Origin: Actinoallomurus soli
GTDB lineage: Bacteria; Actinomycetota; Actinomycetes; Streptosporangiales; Streptosporangiaceae
NCBI RefSeq assembly: GCF_024055715.1
Contig: NZ_JAMXMV010000002.1
Coordinates: 372,001-436,000, forward strand
DNA: 64,000 nucleotides
Direction: 5' to 3'
The first letter of the stretch is position 1; each line of letters opens with the position of its first letter. Position numbers and translations under genes: made by a program. Below the pieces are notes generated by a model. It was not told the DNA's origin. It searched no databases and was given only the letters and a program-made list of their open reading frames with translations. Positions 39,938 through 47,939 of the stretch are shown here, in pieces.

Positions 39938-40845
39938 TAATGCGCCTTGTCTCGCGCGTCTGTGCCGGTGTCCTGGTCGGCGGGTTCGAGGGCGTGCCGG
40001 CCGCCGAGCATGTCGAGGAGGACCATGGCGTCGTGGTCGGGGCTCGCGACGTCGGCGTAGTAGACGACGAGGCGGTGACCGGGGGTGCCCTCGAGGTGCA
40101 TGGACTGGTAGCCGAGGGTCAGGTCACCGACCCGTGGGTGCTGGAAGTGCTTGGTGCCGGGGCGATGGGCGCGGACGTCGTAGCGCTCCCACAGGCGGGC
40201 GAAGTCCGGGCTCTTCAGGAGGAGCTCGCCGACGAGGTGGGCCAGGTCGGGGGCATCGGAGTCGGTGCCGGCCAGGGCGCGTAGGCGTGCGACGCAGCCG
40301 CGGATCTGGGTGTCCCAGTCGGTGAACAGGTCGCGGGCGGCGGGGTGGAGGAAGTAGTAGCGGGCCAGGTTGCGCTGCTTGACCGGCCAGTCGTCGATGC
40401 CCGCGTAAAGGTGCAGGCCGCCGGGGTTGGCGGCGAGCACGTCCAGGGTGCGGCTCAGGACGTAGGCCGGGCTCGGCCGTAGGTTCTCCAGCAGGAGTTC
40501 GACACCCGGGCGTACCGCGCGGCTGGGCGCGGTGGGCGGCGCGGGGGCGTTTCGGGCGGCCCGGGCGGCCAGCCGGCGCAGGTGCTCGTGTTCGTCCTCC
40601 TCAAGGCGCAGCGCGCGGGCGAGGGAGTCGATGACGGCGGGGCTGGGACGCGTCTCCTTGCCGCGCTCCAGGCGGGTGTAGTAGTCGATGCTGACCCCGG
40701 CGAGGGTGGCGAGTTCTTCGCGGCGCAGTCCCGGGGTGCGGCGAAGCCCCGGGCCGGGCGGAAGGCCGACCTGCCGGGGAGTGATCTGGGTCCGGCGGGC
40801 GCGCAGGAACCCCGCCAGGTCGTTGCCGTGCTGATCAGGGCTCAT
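39937..40845 (-). CDS. XRE-family regulator with MmyB-like ligand-binding domain (copy A)
   Basis: The ATG at 40845 gives 302 residues. The helix-turn-helix is G-L-R-R-E-E-L-A-T-L-A-G-V-S-I-D-Y-Y-T-R-L-E-R-G. The C-terminal MmyB-like (PAS-related) domain has P-A-Y-V-L-S-R-T-L-D-V-L-A-A-N, N-L-A-R-Y-Y-F-L-H-P-A-A-R-D-L-F-T-D-W and H-P-R-V-G-D-L-T-L-G-Y. Such regulators control adjacent oxidoreductases, possibly after binding a fatty acid-like ligand. It diverges from an aldo/keto reductase, exactly as the homologous pair at 52320/53398. Confidence 0.93.
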   Translation of the reverse strand: MSPDQHGNDLAGFLRARRTQITPRQVGLPPGPGLRRTPGLRREELATLAGVSIDYYTRLERGKETRPSPAVIDSLARALRLEEDEHEHLRRLAARAARNAPAPPTAPSRAVRPGVELLLENLRPSPAYVLSRTLDVLAANPGGLHLYAGIDDWPVKQRNLARYYFLHPAARDLFTDWDTQIRGCVARLRALAGTDSDAPDLAHLVGELLLKSPDFARLWERYDVRAHRPGTKHFQHPRVGDLTLGYQSMHLEGTPGHRLVVYYADVASPDHDAMVLLDMLGGRHALEPADQDTGTDARDKAH

Positions 40846-41071
40846 GGGAACAGTCCGCCTTTCCGTTAACCGGGTCAAGGTTGCCGTGAGGGGCCGTGTC
40901 GCTCCCCGGCACGCCGCCCCCGGTACGCCGCTCCCCCGCACCGCGCGGCCTGCCGCCGTACCGCCCGGGGCGCGACAGTGGAACAGCCGCGGGGGAGCGT
41001 CGCTCCAGCGGCTTCCGTACACGGGCTGTGACCCGACAGCCCACCGGTCCGACACGAAGGAAGAACACGGC

Positions 41072-42046
41072 ATGCGCAACACCACCCTGGGCGCCGACGG
41101 GCCGCAGGTCGGCGTCATCGGCCTGGGCGCCATGGGAATGAGCTTCGCCTACGACATGGCCGCCCCGCGCGACGAGGCGACCTCCGTCTCCGTCATCCAC
41201 CAGGCCCTCGACCTGGGCATGACCTTGATCGACACCGCCGACGTCTACGGCCCCTACACCAACGAGGAACTCCTCGGCCGGGCCCTGGCCGGCCGACGTG
41301 ACCGTGCGGTGATCGCCACCAAGGTCGGCATGGAGGCCATCGACCCCACCGGCGGGCCCGGCGGCTCCCCGCTGGTCAGGCCCAATGGCCGGCCCGGGCA
41401 TGTCCGTGCCGCCATCGACGGCAGCCTGCGCCGCCTGGGCACCGACCATGTCGACCTCTACCAGCTCCACCGCGTCGACCCCGAAGTCCCGATCGAGGAG
41501 ACCTGGGGTGCCATGGCCGAGGCCGTCACGGCCGGCAAGGTCCGCCACCTGGGCCTGTCCGAGGTCGGCGTCGAGCAGATCCGGCGGGCCCAGGCCGTGC
41601 ACCCGGTCACCACCGTGCAGTCCGAGTTCTCCCTGTGGAGCCGTGACGTCCAGGCCGAGGTCCTGCCCTACTGCGCACAGCAGGGCATCGGCCTCCTGCC
41701 GTACTCGCCCCTGGGCCGCGGCTTCCTCGCCGGCCGCTTCGCCTCCTTCGACGAACTGCCGCAGAAGGACCAGCGCCGGCGTCTGCCGCGCTTCCAGCAG
41801 GACAACCTGCGCGCCAACCTCGACATCGCGGCCAAGGTCCGCGAGGTCGCCGACCGGATCGGCGTCACCCCCGCGCAGGTCGCCCTCGCCTGGCTCGTCG
41901 CCCAGGGCCCGCACGTCGTCCCCATTCCCGGCACCAAGACCCCGGCGTACCTCGCCGACAACGCGGGCGCGGCGGACGTCCGGCTGTCTCCGGCCGACCT
42001 CGCCGAGCTCGACGCCATCCCGGCCCCCGTCGGCGCCCGGTACTGA
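41072..42046 (+). CDS. Aldo/keto reductase (copy A)
   Basis: This is a 324-residue NADPH-dependent oxidoreductase from the ATG at 41072 (GAAGGAAG ribosome-binding site). The tetrad is visible: Asp in L-I-D-T-A-D-V-Y-G with Tyr in the same block, Lys in I-A-T-K-V-G and His in Y-Q-L-H-R-V-D. The NADP-binding end has P-Y-S-P-L-G-R-G-F and I-P-G-T-K-T. It resembles the YghZ/Tas-like AKR13 group. The physiological carbonyl substrate is unknown. Divergent MmyB-type regulator copy A is its likely controller. Confidence 0.93.
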   Translation: MRNTTLGADGPQVGVIGLGAMGMSFAYDMAAPRDEATSVSVIHQALDLGMTLIDTADVYGPYTNEELLGRALAGRRDRAVIATKVGMEAIDPTGGPGGSPLVRPNGRPGHVRAAIDGSLRRLGTDHVDLYQLHRVDPEVPIEETWGAMAEAVTAGKVRHLGLSEVGVEQIRRAQAVHPVTTVQSEFSLWSRDVQAEVLPYCAQQGIGLLPYSPLGRGFLAGRFASFDELPQKDQRRRLPRFQQDNLRANLDIAAKVREVADRIGVTPAQVALAWLVAQGPHVVPIPGTKTPAYLADNAGAADVRLSPADLAELDAIPAPVGARY

Positions 42047-42144
42047 CCGGCCCACCGCCGGCGCCGACCGGGGACGGCCACGCGGTCGCGACGGTGTCGC
42101 GGCACCCGCGGTGGGACCGCCCGCGATCACCCGGCGCTCTCGTT

Positions 42145-42951
42145 TCAGCGCGCCGGGGTGGTTCGCCGGTACCGCTCGGCGGGGCGGGAGGCCGACAGGT
42201 TGCCGCTCAGCGCCTGGCGCGCGCCCTGGTACGCGTCCCACAGTTCGACGTCGGGCAGCGCCGGGATGGTCACGAACTCGCCGTCGTCCAGCCCGGCGAG
42301 CGCGGCGTCGACCAGGTCGTCGACCGTCATCACCCACTCCTGCGGCAGGTTCTCCACCGGGTTGCCGGCGATCTGCCAGAAGTCCGTCGCGATGGCACCG
42401 GGCAGCACGACCTGCACCCGCAGGCCCTTCTCGCCCAGTTCGTGGCGCAGCGACTGGCTCAGCGCGAGCACGAACGCCTTGGAAGCGCCATAGACGCCGT
42501 TGAGCAGTTCGGGGACGATGGCGACGATCGAGCCGATGTTGATCACGGTGCCGCCGCCCCGGGACACCGCACCCGGCGCGAACGCGTAGGTGAGCCGGGT
42601 CAGCGCGGTCACGTTGAGAGTGATCATGGATTCCATGGCGTCGACGTCCGAGTCGACCAGCGGTGCCACCGCGCCGAAGCCGGCGTTGTTCACCAGCACC
42701 GAGATGTCCTCGTTCGACCGCAGGACCTGCTCGACGCGGAGCAGGTCCTCGGCGCGCGCGAGGTCCGCGGTCAGCACCTCCACCGAGCGGCCGGTCTCAC
42801 GCGTGATCCGCTCGGCCACGGCCTCCAGCCGCTCGCGATTGCGAGCCACCAGGATCAGGTCGTGACCGCGCCGGGCCAGCCGGTCGGCGTACGCCGCGCC
42901 GATGCCGGAGGAGGCACCGGTGATCAGGGCGGTTCCCACCGTTTCATTCAT
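42145..42951 (-). CDS. Short-chain dehydrogenase/reductase
   Basis: I start at the ATG at 42951 (268 residues); the longer frame would need a TTG. Classical SDR motifs are present: T-G-A-S-S-G-I-G for the cofactor, L-V-N-N-A-G-F-G, N-I-G-S-I as the catalytic serine and Y-G-A-S-K as the catalytic tyrosine/lysine. R-N-R-E-R near the second strand favours NADP(H). It is not obviously operonic with the downstream minus-strand NTF2-like gene, although both lie on the same strand 97 bases apart. Confidence 0.92.
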   Translation of the reverse strand: MNETVGTALITGASSGIGAAYADRLARRGHDLILVARNRERLEAVAERITRETGRSVEVLTADLARAEDLLRVEQVLRSNEDISVLVNNAGFGAVAPLVDSDVDAMESMITLNVTALTRLTYAFAPGAVSRGGGTVINIGSIVAIVPELLNGVYGASKAFVLALSQSLRHELGEKGLRVQVVLPGAIATDFWQIAGNPVENLPQEWVMTVDDLVDAALAGLDDGEFVTIPALPDVELWDAYQGARQALSGNLSASRPAERYRRTTPAR

Positions 42952-43048
42952 TTCTGTCGTCGTTCCTTCCAAGCACAGCGGTGACGCGGCCGGACGGCGG
43001 GAGAGGCCGCCCGGCCGATGAGGAGATCAGGACCGGGACCGGTGCCGC

Positions 43049-43420
43049 CTAGTCGAGGCGGGAGACCTGATAGTGGGCGATGAGCCAGTCGTCTCCCGAG
43101 CGCTTCAGCACCACGGCGAGCTTGACGCTCAGCGTCGGCCGGTCGGTGAAGGAGAAGTCGACGGCCGCGTAGCCGAGCACGATGTCGTCGGCAAGGCGCC
43201 GGCTCTCCAGGATGCGGTACGCGGGCGACAGTCCCAGCGGCTGGGAGTCGTAGTAGTCGGCGACGCCCTGTCGTCCGACGCTGTAGGGATGCAGCCCCTG
43301 GAAGATCGCGTCCTCGGTGAAGGAGGAGGCGACCCGATCCGGCTGATGGCCGTCGACGGCCGCCTTCCACTGATCGAGGACGCTGCGCAGGATCTCTTCG
43401 GTGTCCGTCGTGTCATGCAT
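43049..43420 (-). CDS. NTF2-like / SgcJ-EcaC family small protein
   Basis: This 123-residue protein starts at the ATG at 43420 (a GTG codon precedes it) with an AGGAG ribosome-binding site. It has the cone-shaped NTF2/SnoaL-like pattern: a helix D-Q-W-K-A-A-V-D-G-H-Q-P-D, F-T-E-D-A-I-F-Q-G, G-R-Q-G-V-A-D-Y-Y and a terminal sheet W-L-I-A-H-Y-Q-V-S. The SgcJ/EcaC group is often called an oxidoreductase but the activity is uncertain. It sits just downstream of the TetR-controlled SDR gene on the same strand, 63 bases away, so it is probably co-transcribed with it. Confidence 0.82.
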   Translation of the reverse strand: MHDTTDTEEILRSVLDQWKAAVDGHQPDRVASSFTEDAIFQGLHPYSVGRQGVADYYDSQPLGLSPAYRILESRRLADDIVLGYAAVDFSFTDRPTLSVKLAVVLKRSGDDWLIAHYQVSRLD

Positions 43421-43483
43421 CACGGTTCTCCTGTCCAGTGGAGGGAAAGCGGGATCGCGGCCGCCGGCGCCGGGACGGGGTCT

Positions 43484-44191
43484 TCAGTGACCCGCGCTCA
43501 TGCCGCCGTCGACGTGGAGGATCTCCCCGGTGACGAACGGGGCGTTCTCCAAGTAGATCACCGCGTCCGCGACGTCGCTCTCCTCGCCCATCCGGCCGAC
43601 GGGGTGCAGGGCGGCGAGGAACTCGTGGGTCTCCTCCGGGTGCATGGGCGTCTTGATGGTGCCCGGCGAGACGGCGTTGACGCGGATGCCGCGGGTGGCG
43701 TACTCGACGGCGAGCGACTTGGTGGCGGACTGCAGCCCGCCCTTGCTCAGCGAGGCCAGTACGGAGGGCACCCGGGAGTCCGCGTTGTCGACCAGGCTGG
43801 TGGTGATGGTGACGACGTGACCGCTCCCCTGAGCGAGCATCTGCTCGACGGCCAGTTGGGTGATGTGGAAGAAGCCGTCGAGGTTCACGCTCTTCACGGC
43901 GGCGTAGTCGTCCCGCGTGTAGTCGGTGAACGGCTTGGCGACGAAGATCCCTGCGTTGTTGACCAGCGTGTCGACGCGGCCGAAGCGCTCCTTGGCGGCG
44001 GCGATGACGCGCTCGGCGGTCGCCGGGTCGGCGATGTCGCCCTGAACGGTCACGACGTCCGGGTCGCCGGAGGGGGCGATCGTACGGGAGGTGGCGACGA
44101 CGGCGTAGCCGAGTTTGCGGTAGGCGTCGACGATGGCGGCGCCGAGGCCCTGGGACGCACCGGTGACGACCGCGACCTTCTGAGAACTCAT
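43484..44191 (-). CDS. SDR-family oxidoreductase lacking the catalytic tyrosine
   Basis: This 235-residue SDR has the cofactor motif T-G-A-S-Q-G-L-G, the L-V-N-N-A-G motif and a C-terminal G-E-I-L-H-V-D-G-G segment. The active-site region reads I-T-T-S-L, then V-L-A-S-L-S-K-G-G: the lysine is present, but the position four before it (Y in Y-x-x-x-K) is alanine. I recall a subfamily with this A-S-L-x-K-G form, so it may be functional with another chemistry. A CGACCGGTCG operator lies 50 bases upstream, identical to one before the TetR gene, so it is probably the TetR target. Confidence 0.88.
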   Translation of the reverse strand: MSSQKVAVVTGASQGLGAAIVDAYRKLGYAVVATSRTIAPSGDPDVVTVQGDIADPATAERVIAAAKERFGRVDTLVNNAGIFVAKPFTDYTRDDYAAVKSVNLDGFFHITQLAVEQMLAQGSGHVVTITTSLVDNADSRVPSVLASLSKGGLQSATKSLAVEYATRGIRVNAVSPGTIKTPMHPEETHEFLAALHPVGRMGEESDVADAVIYLENAPFVTGEILHVDGGMSAGH

Positions 44192-44240
44192 GATGACCTG
44201 CTCCGAGATGAGTGAGGATTCCGCGACCGGAGGTACTAGC

Positions 44241-44254
44241 CGACCGGTCGACTA
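44241..44254. promoter_or_regulatory. TetR operator, site 1 (SDR promoter)
   Basis: CGACCGGTCG (44241-44250) is a perfect 10-bp palindrome followed by ACTA. The same 14 bases recur at 45086-45099 in front of the tetR-type gene. It lies in the leader of the minus-strand SDR operon. Confidence 0.8.
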
Positions 44255-44451
44255 TTTATCTAGTCACTCGGCGGACAGAAGACAACCGCCAGGGGCACGC
44301 GGGCCGGGACCGGCTTCCTCCCAACTGATAGGCGTTTCCTCCCAGTGCAGGTCAGCGCGGCGACCGCCGTCGGTCGCCCAACCGCCAGAGGGGTACGCGG
44401 CGACGTTGGTCCGGTAGTCGTAGAACAGGTGGCGAGGGTGGGAGCCTGGTG

Positions 44452-45072
44452 TCAGGCGCCGGCCGGCGTGTCCTCGCCGGCGTGGGCGCCGAGGAGGGCC
44501 AGGCAGTTGGTCCACAGGGCGCTCAGCGGCGCGGTGTCGTTGTAGAGCTTGGCGAAGAGCACTTGGCCTTCGAGCTGGGCGACGATCGATCGGGCGGCCT
44601 GGTGGGTGTCGGCGACGGTCACGTCGCCGCGGTCGAGGGCCTCGGCGATGACGGCGGCGACCAGGTCCACCTGGGCCTCGAAGATCTGCTGCAGGCGGTC
44701 GCGGACGGCCTGGGTGTGGGCGCTCATCTCCAGGGTGAGGTTGCCGAACAGGCAGCCGGCGACGATGCCGCAGCTCCGCTGACCGGCGCGCTGCAACTCC
44801 TCGGTGTGCTCGAACAACCGCTGCAGCCGCCGCAGCGGCTCGCCCTCGCCGTTCAGAATGCGGGTCCAGTCCCGCAGCTGGGCGGTCCAGCGCTCGTCGA
44901 TCACGGCCAGGGCGAGCGCCTCTTTGGACTCGAAGAAGTAGTAGAAGCTGCCCTTGGGCACGCCTGCGGCCTTGCAGATCTCCGCCACGCCCAGCGCCGA
45001 GTAGCCCCGCAGCTCGACGAGGGACTGCGCGACCGTCAAGATCTTCTGCCTCGCATCACTGTTCCGCCCCAC
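44452..45072 (-). CDS. TetR-family repressor
   Basis: This 206-residue regulator has the N-terminal helix-turn-helix I-L-T-V-A-Q-S-L-V, A-L-G-V-A-E-I-C-K-A-A-G-V-P-K-G-S-F-Y-Y-F-F. The C-terminal ligand domain has a C-G-I-V-A-G-C-L-F-G-N-L-T-L-E block, as in the AcuR/YxaF-like group that responds to reactive electrophiles. Identical palindromes in its own leader and before the downstream SDR operon indicate autoregulation plus control of that operon. Confidence 0.93.
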   Translation of the reverse strand: MGRNSDARQKILTVAQSLVELRGYSALGVAEICKAAGVPKGSFYYFFESKEALALAVIDERWTAQLRDWTRILNGEGEPLRRLQRLFEHTEELQRAGQRSCGIVAGCLFGNLTLEMSAHTQAVRDRLQQIFEAQVDLVAAVIAEALDRGDVTVADTHQAARSIVAQLEGQVLFAKLYNDTAPLSALWTNCLALLGAHAGEDTPAGA

Positions 45073-45085
45073 ATCGTCAACTGTA

Positions 45086-45099
45086 CGACCGGTCGACTA
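45086..45099. promoter_or_regulatory. TetR operator, site 2 (autoregulation)
   Basis: CGACCGGTCGACTA lies 14 bases upstream of the minus-strand TetR start and is identical to the 14 bases at 44241. It also lies 18 bases beyond the hydrolase stop. Confidence 0.8.
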
Positions 45100-45116
45100 A
45101 TCGCCACCCCGGAGCA

Positions 45117-46055
45117 TCACGCGGCGATGGACGCACTCCTGTCCGTCGCGTCGAGGAACAGTCTCAGCAGCGCGGAGATCGTACGGGGGGCGTCCTCCAG
45201 GCTGTAGTGCCCCACGCCCGGGAGTTCGCTGACGAGGCCGTGAGGGAAGGCGGCACGGAACAGGGGAAGGAATCGCGCGCCGTCGAGCGTCCGGTCCTCC
45301 GCCCCCCAGATGGCCAGCGCCGGGATCGTCGCCAGGAGTTCCCGCGCGCCGGCCGTCGGGGGTTCGAAGACGTGCGCGCCCAGGGCGAAGCCCTTGGCCC
45401 AGCCGAGGGCCCCGAGGGTCTCGGCCCGCGTCGGGAAGGCGGCCGCGTAGGCACGGATCCACGTGGGAGTGATGATCGTGCCGTCCTGGAAGCCGTTGAG
45501 CTTCAACGTGCTGAGGATGTTGTACCCCAGTGCGCCGAGCACGTCGTCGAGGGTCCCGTCCTCCTGGGCCCGCATGATCCACTGGAACCACGGGGCCTGG
45601 GACGCGTTGGCGGCGAGAACCGCTCCCAGCTCCGGCTGGCCGAAGGGGGTCGGCCCGTTGACGCCGACCACCCGGGAGATCAGCTCGGGGTGCCGCGAGA
45701 GCAGCCCCATCCCGACCGGGCCGCCGAAATCGTGCATGACCAGGGTGATGTCACGCAGCCTCAGATCGAGGACGAGCGCCTCGAGGTTGTCGATGTGATC
45801 CTGCAGCCAGTAGGTGCGGTCGGCCGGGGTCTCGCTCTTGCCGAAGCCCATGTGGTCGGGCACCACGACCCGGTGTGCGCCCGAGAACTCCGTGATCAGG
45901 TGTCGGAAGAGGTAGCCCCAGGTGGGCTCGCCGTGCAGGCACAGGAGCACCGGCCCGGCGCCCTCGTCCACGTAGTGCATGCGGAAGCCGGGAGCGGTGC
46001 TGAAGTGCGGCGGGAACGGGAAGGTGCCGTCGAAGGTCTCGTGGGCGCCGATCAT
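45117..46055 (-). CDS. Alpha/beta hydrolase, haloalkane-dehalogenase-like
   Basis: This 312-residue hydrolase has L-H-G-E-P-T-W for the oxyanion region and an aspartate nucleophile elbow, V-M-H-D-F-G-G-P-V-G. That is the mark of the haloalkane dehalogenase/epoxide hydrolase branch rather than esterases. W-G-A-E-D-R offers the acid and G-V-G-H-Y-S the histidine. The halide-stabilising tryptophan next to the nucleophile is not evident (Phe follows Asp), so dehalogenation is uncertain. It diverges from an HxlR regulator across a long dyad and may be its target. Confidence 0.85.
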   Translation of the reverse strand: MIGAHETFDGTFPFPPHFSTAPGFRMHYVDEGAGPVLLCLHGEPTWGYLFRHLITEFSGAHRVVVPDHMGFGKSETPADRTYWLQDHIDNLEALVLDLRLRDITLVMHDFGGPVGMGLLSRHPELISRVVGVNGPTPFGQPELGAVLAANASQAPWFQWIMRAQEDGTLDDVLGALGYNILSTLKLNGFQDGTIITPTWIRAYAAAFPTRAETLGALGWAKGFALGAHVFEPPTAGARELLATIPALAIWGAEDRTLDGARFLPLFRAAFPHGLVSELPGVGHYSLEDAPRTISALLRLFLDATDRSASIAA

Positions 46056-46103
46056 CGGGACAGTGGCTCCTCGGGTCGTGGTTCTCTGAGGGCAGGGCGA
46101 ACT

Positions 46104-46141
46104 GGTTTCGAATCAAAACCTACTAGTCTTGATTTGAAACC
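46104..46141. promoter_or_regulatory. Long dyad operator between hydrolase and HxlR genes
   Basis: GGTTTCGAATCAA (46104-46116) is mirrored by TTGATTTGAAACC (46129-46141) with one mismatch, around a 12-base centre containing ACTAGT. It overlaps the only AT-rich patch between the divergent genes, so it probably covers both promoters and binds the HxlR protein. Confidence 0.8.
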
Positions 46142-46167
46142 GGCAACTGCGCGGAGGAGGGTTTCGA

Positions 46168-46614
46168 GTGGCCCGTATGCGGACGGCGCCGTGTCCCGTG
46201 ATGCGGACGGTGGACCTCGTCGGCGACAAGTGGACGCTGCTGATCCTGCGCGACGCCTTCGACGGGCTGCGGCGGTTCAGCCAGTTCCAGCGCAGCCTGG
46301 GCATCGCGAAGAACATCCTCAGCGATCGCCTCGCCGCCCTCGTGGCGTCCGGGATCATGCGCACCGAACCGGCCTCGGACGGGACGAGCTACCACGCGTA
46401 CGTGCTGACCGAGAAGGGGCTGGAGCTCTTCGATCTGATCGTCACCCTCCGGCAGTGGGGAGAGCGCAACGCGTTCGAATCCGGCGAGGAGTACCGGACG
46501 CTGATCGACGAGACGACGGGCGAACCGCTGGCCCGCGTCACCTACGTACGGCCGGACGGACGTCCTCTGCGCCGCGGTGAGACCCGGCTCGGCGACTTCC
46601 GCTCCATGGATTGA
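46168..46614 (+). CDS. HxlR-family transcriptional regulator
   Basis: This 148-residue regulator starts at a GTG with a GGAGGAGG ribosome-binding site. The winged helix shows the HxlR signature: C-P-V at the N-terminus, G-D-K-W-T-L-L-I-L-R-D, R-R-F-S-Q-F-Q-R-S-L-G-I-A-K-N-I-L-S-D-R-L and a Y-V-L-T-E-K-G wing. The conserved early cysteine may sense thiol-reactive compounds. Its last 77 bases overlap the end of the converging MFS gene. Confidence 0.93.
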   Translation: MARMRTAPCPVMRTVDLVGDKWTLLILRDAFDGLRRFSQFQRSLGIAKNILSDRLAALVASGIMRTEPASDGTSYHAYVLTEKGLELFDLIVTLRQWGERNAFESGEEYRTLIDETTGEPLARVTYVRPDGRPLRRGETRLGDFRSMD

Positions 46615-47839
46615 CGCGCTCCCTCCCGAGCGAGTCGTGCCGGCGGATCAGTGCGGCGGCGAGCAGCGTCGCCACGGCGAGGGTTCCCCACAGGGCCGGG
46701 GAGCCGTGCGCGGCGAGGACCGTGATGACCGCCGGGGACACGGCGAGGCCGAGGCCCGTGGAGAGCTGGAAGCGGGCGAGGGCCCGCCCCGCGAAGCGCG
46801 GCGGGGCGATGGCCGCCACCAGCGGGGTCGCCGCCCCGGTGTAGATGATCTCGCCGAGAGTGCACGGCACCGACACCGCGGCGACGGCCGGGGCGGCCCA
46901 GCCGCCGCCCAACGTGGCGGCGCCGAGGAATCCGACGTACGACGCGGCTAGGACGAGACCCGCGACGACCAGGGCGGTCCGCCGCGAGAGCACCGCCATC
47001 CGCACGGTCACCGGCACCTGGAGTGTGACGACCAGCACCGTGTTGGCGATGAAGACGCCCGCGGCCCACATGGGGGAGGCGTGCAGCCGTGTCACCAGGA
47101 CCAGCGGGAGCGCGATCTCGGGCACGTTGAGGCAGAAGGCGTACACGACGTTGGCCGCCAGCAGCGCGCGCAGCCGCGGCGCGGGCTCGTCCTCCCCATT
47201 GCCGGCGGGCCGGACCGCCGGATTCGCACGGACGCGCACCGACCATGCCAGGACCGCCGCGCCGAGGTAGGTCAGCGCGGTGCCGCCCGCCAGCGCGCGT
47301 AGGGCCGTGGTCCCGCCCGCCAGACCCGCGGTGGCCACCAGCGCGCCCACTCCCAGGCCCGCGTTGCGCACCGAGCGGCCGGCCGCGAGGGCCGCGTCCC
47401 GTTCCCGGCCGTGCGCCACCGTGGTGACGAGAGCGGGGTGGGTCGTGGAGAACGCCTGGTTGCCGATGCCGAGGAAGAGCGCCGCGGCGGTGAACAGCCC
47501 GACATCGCCCGTCGGTGCGGCCAGCAGCAGCACCGAACCGATGACCCGCACCAGCATCGAGGCCGCCACGGCCGTACTGCGCGCGCCCCGGTCCAGCCAC
47601 CGGCCGACGGCGGGCGTGCAGGCCAGGCCCGCGACCACCCCTGCCGTCAGCGCCGCCCCGGCGAGCGGCACGGGCAGCCTCAGCACGGCGACCCCGTAGA
47701 GCACCAGGAAAGGCCGCAGCAGGCCGGTGCCGAGCGCGTCCACGGCCACCGCGACGGCGTAGCGCGCACCGCCGAAGGCGCGCACGAGGTCCAGCGCACG
47801 GATCTGCCGGGGCCGCCGGACTCGGTCGGAGATCGTCAT
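46538..47839 (-). CDS. Major facilitator superfamily transporter
   Basis: This 433-residue, about 12-helix transporter starts at the ATG at 47839 (a GTG at 47848 is possible). It has an N-terminal G-T-G-L-L-R-P-F-L segment, the inter-helix loop G-R-W-L-D-R-G-A-R and the R-S-V-R-N-A-G-L-G-V-G-A-L motif-C-like helix of drug/proton antiporters. A polar tail of about 40 residues follows. It diverges from the DUF5937/ArsR regulator across a perfect dyad, so it is probably the regulated efflux pump. Its 3' end overlaps the HxlR gene by 77 bases. Confidence 0.9.
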   Translation of the reverse strand: MTISDRVRRPRQIRALDLVRAFGGARYAVAVAVDALGTGLLRPFLVLYGVAVLRLPVPLAGAALTAGVVAGLACTPAVGRWLDRGARSTAVAASMLVRVIGSVLLLAAPTGDVGLFTAAALFLGIGNQAFSTTHPALVTTVAHGRERDAALAAGRSVRNAGLGVGALVATAGLAGGTTALRALAGGTALTYLGAAVLAWSVRVRANPAVRPAGNGEDEPAPRLRALLAANVVYAFCLNVPEIALPLVLVTRLHASPMWAAGVFIANTVLVVTLQVPVTVRMAVLSRRTALVVAGLVLAASYVGFLGAATLGGGWAAPAVAAVSVPCTLGEIIYTGAATPLVAAIAPPRFAGRALARFQLSTGLGLAVSPAVITVLAAHGSPALWGTLAVATLLAAALIRRHDSLGRERVNPWSGSRRAGSHRGAEDVRPAVRR

Positions 47840-47876
47840 GGCGCCCACCGTGCGTTCGCCGCCTCGGCCGCGTCAC

Positions 47877-47903
47877 GCCGGTTGACGGATCGCGTCAACC
47901 GGC
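47877..47903. promoter_or_regulatory. Perfect dyad operator between MFS and ArsR-type genes
   Basis: GCCGGTTGACG (47877-47887) and CGTCAACCGGC (47893-47903) form an 11-5-11 perfect inverted repeat in the 100-base divergent region. It is a typical ArsR-type operator and should control both directions. Confidence 0.82.
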
Positions 47904-47939
47904 GCGCCGGCCCGTGGGCCGGCCGGTGATGATGGACCG

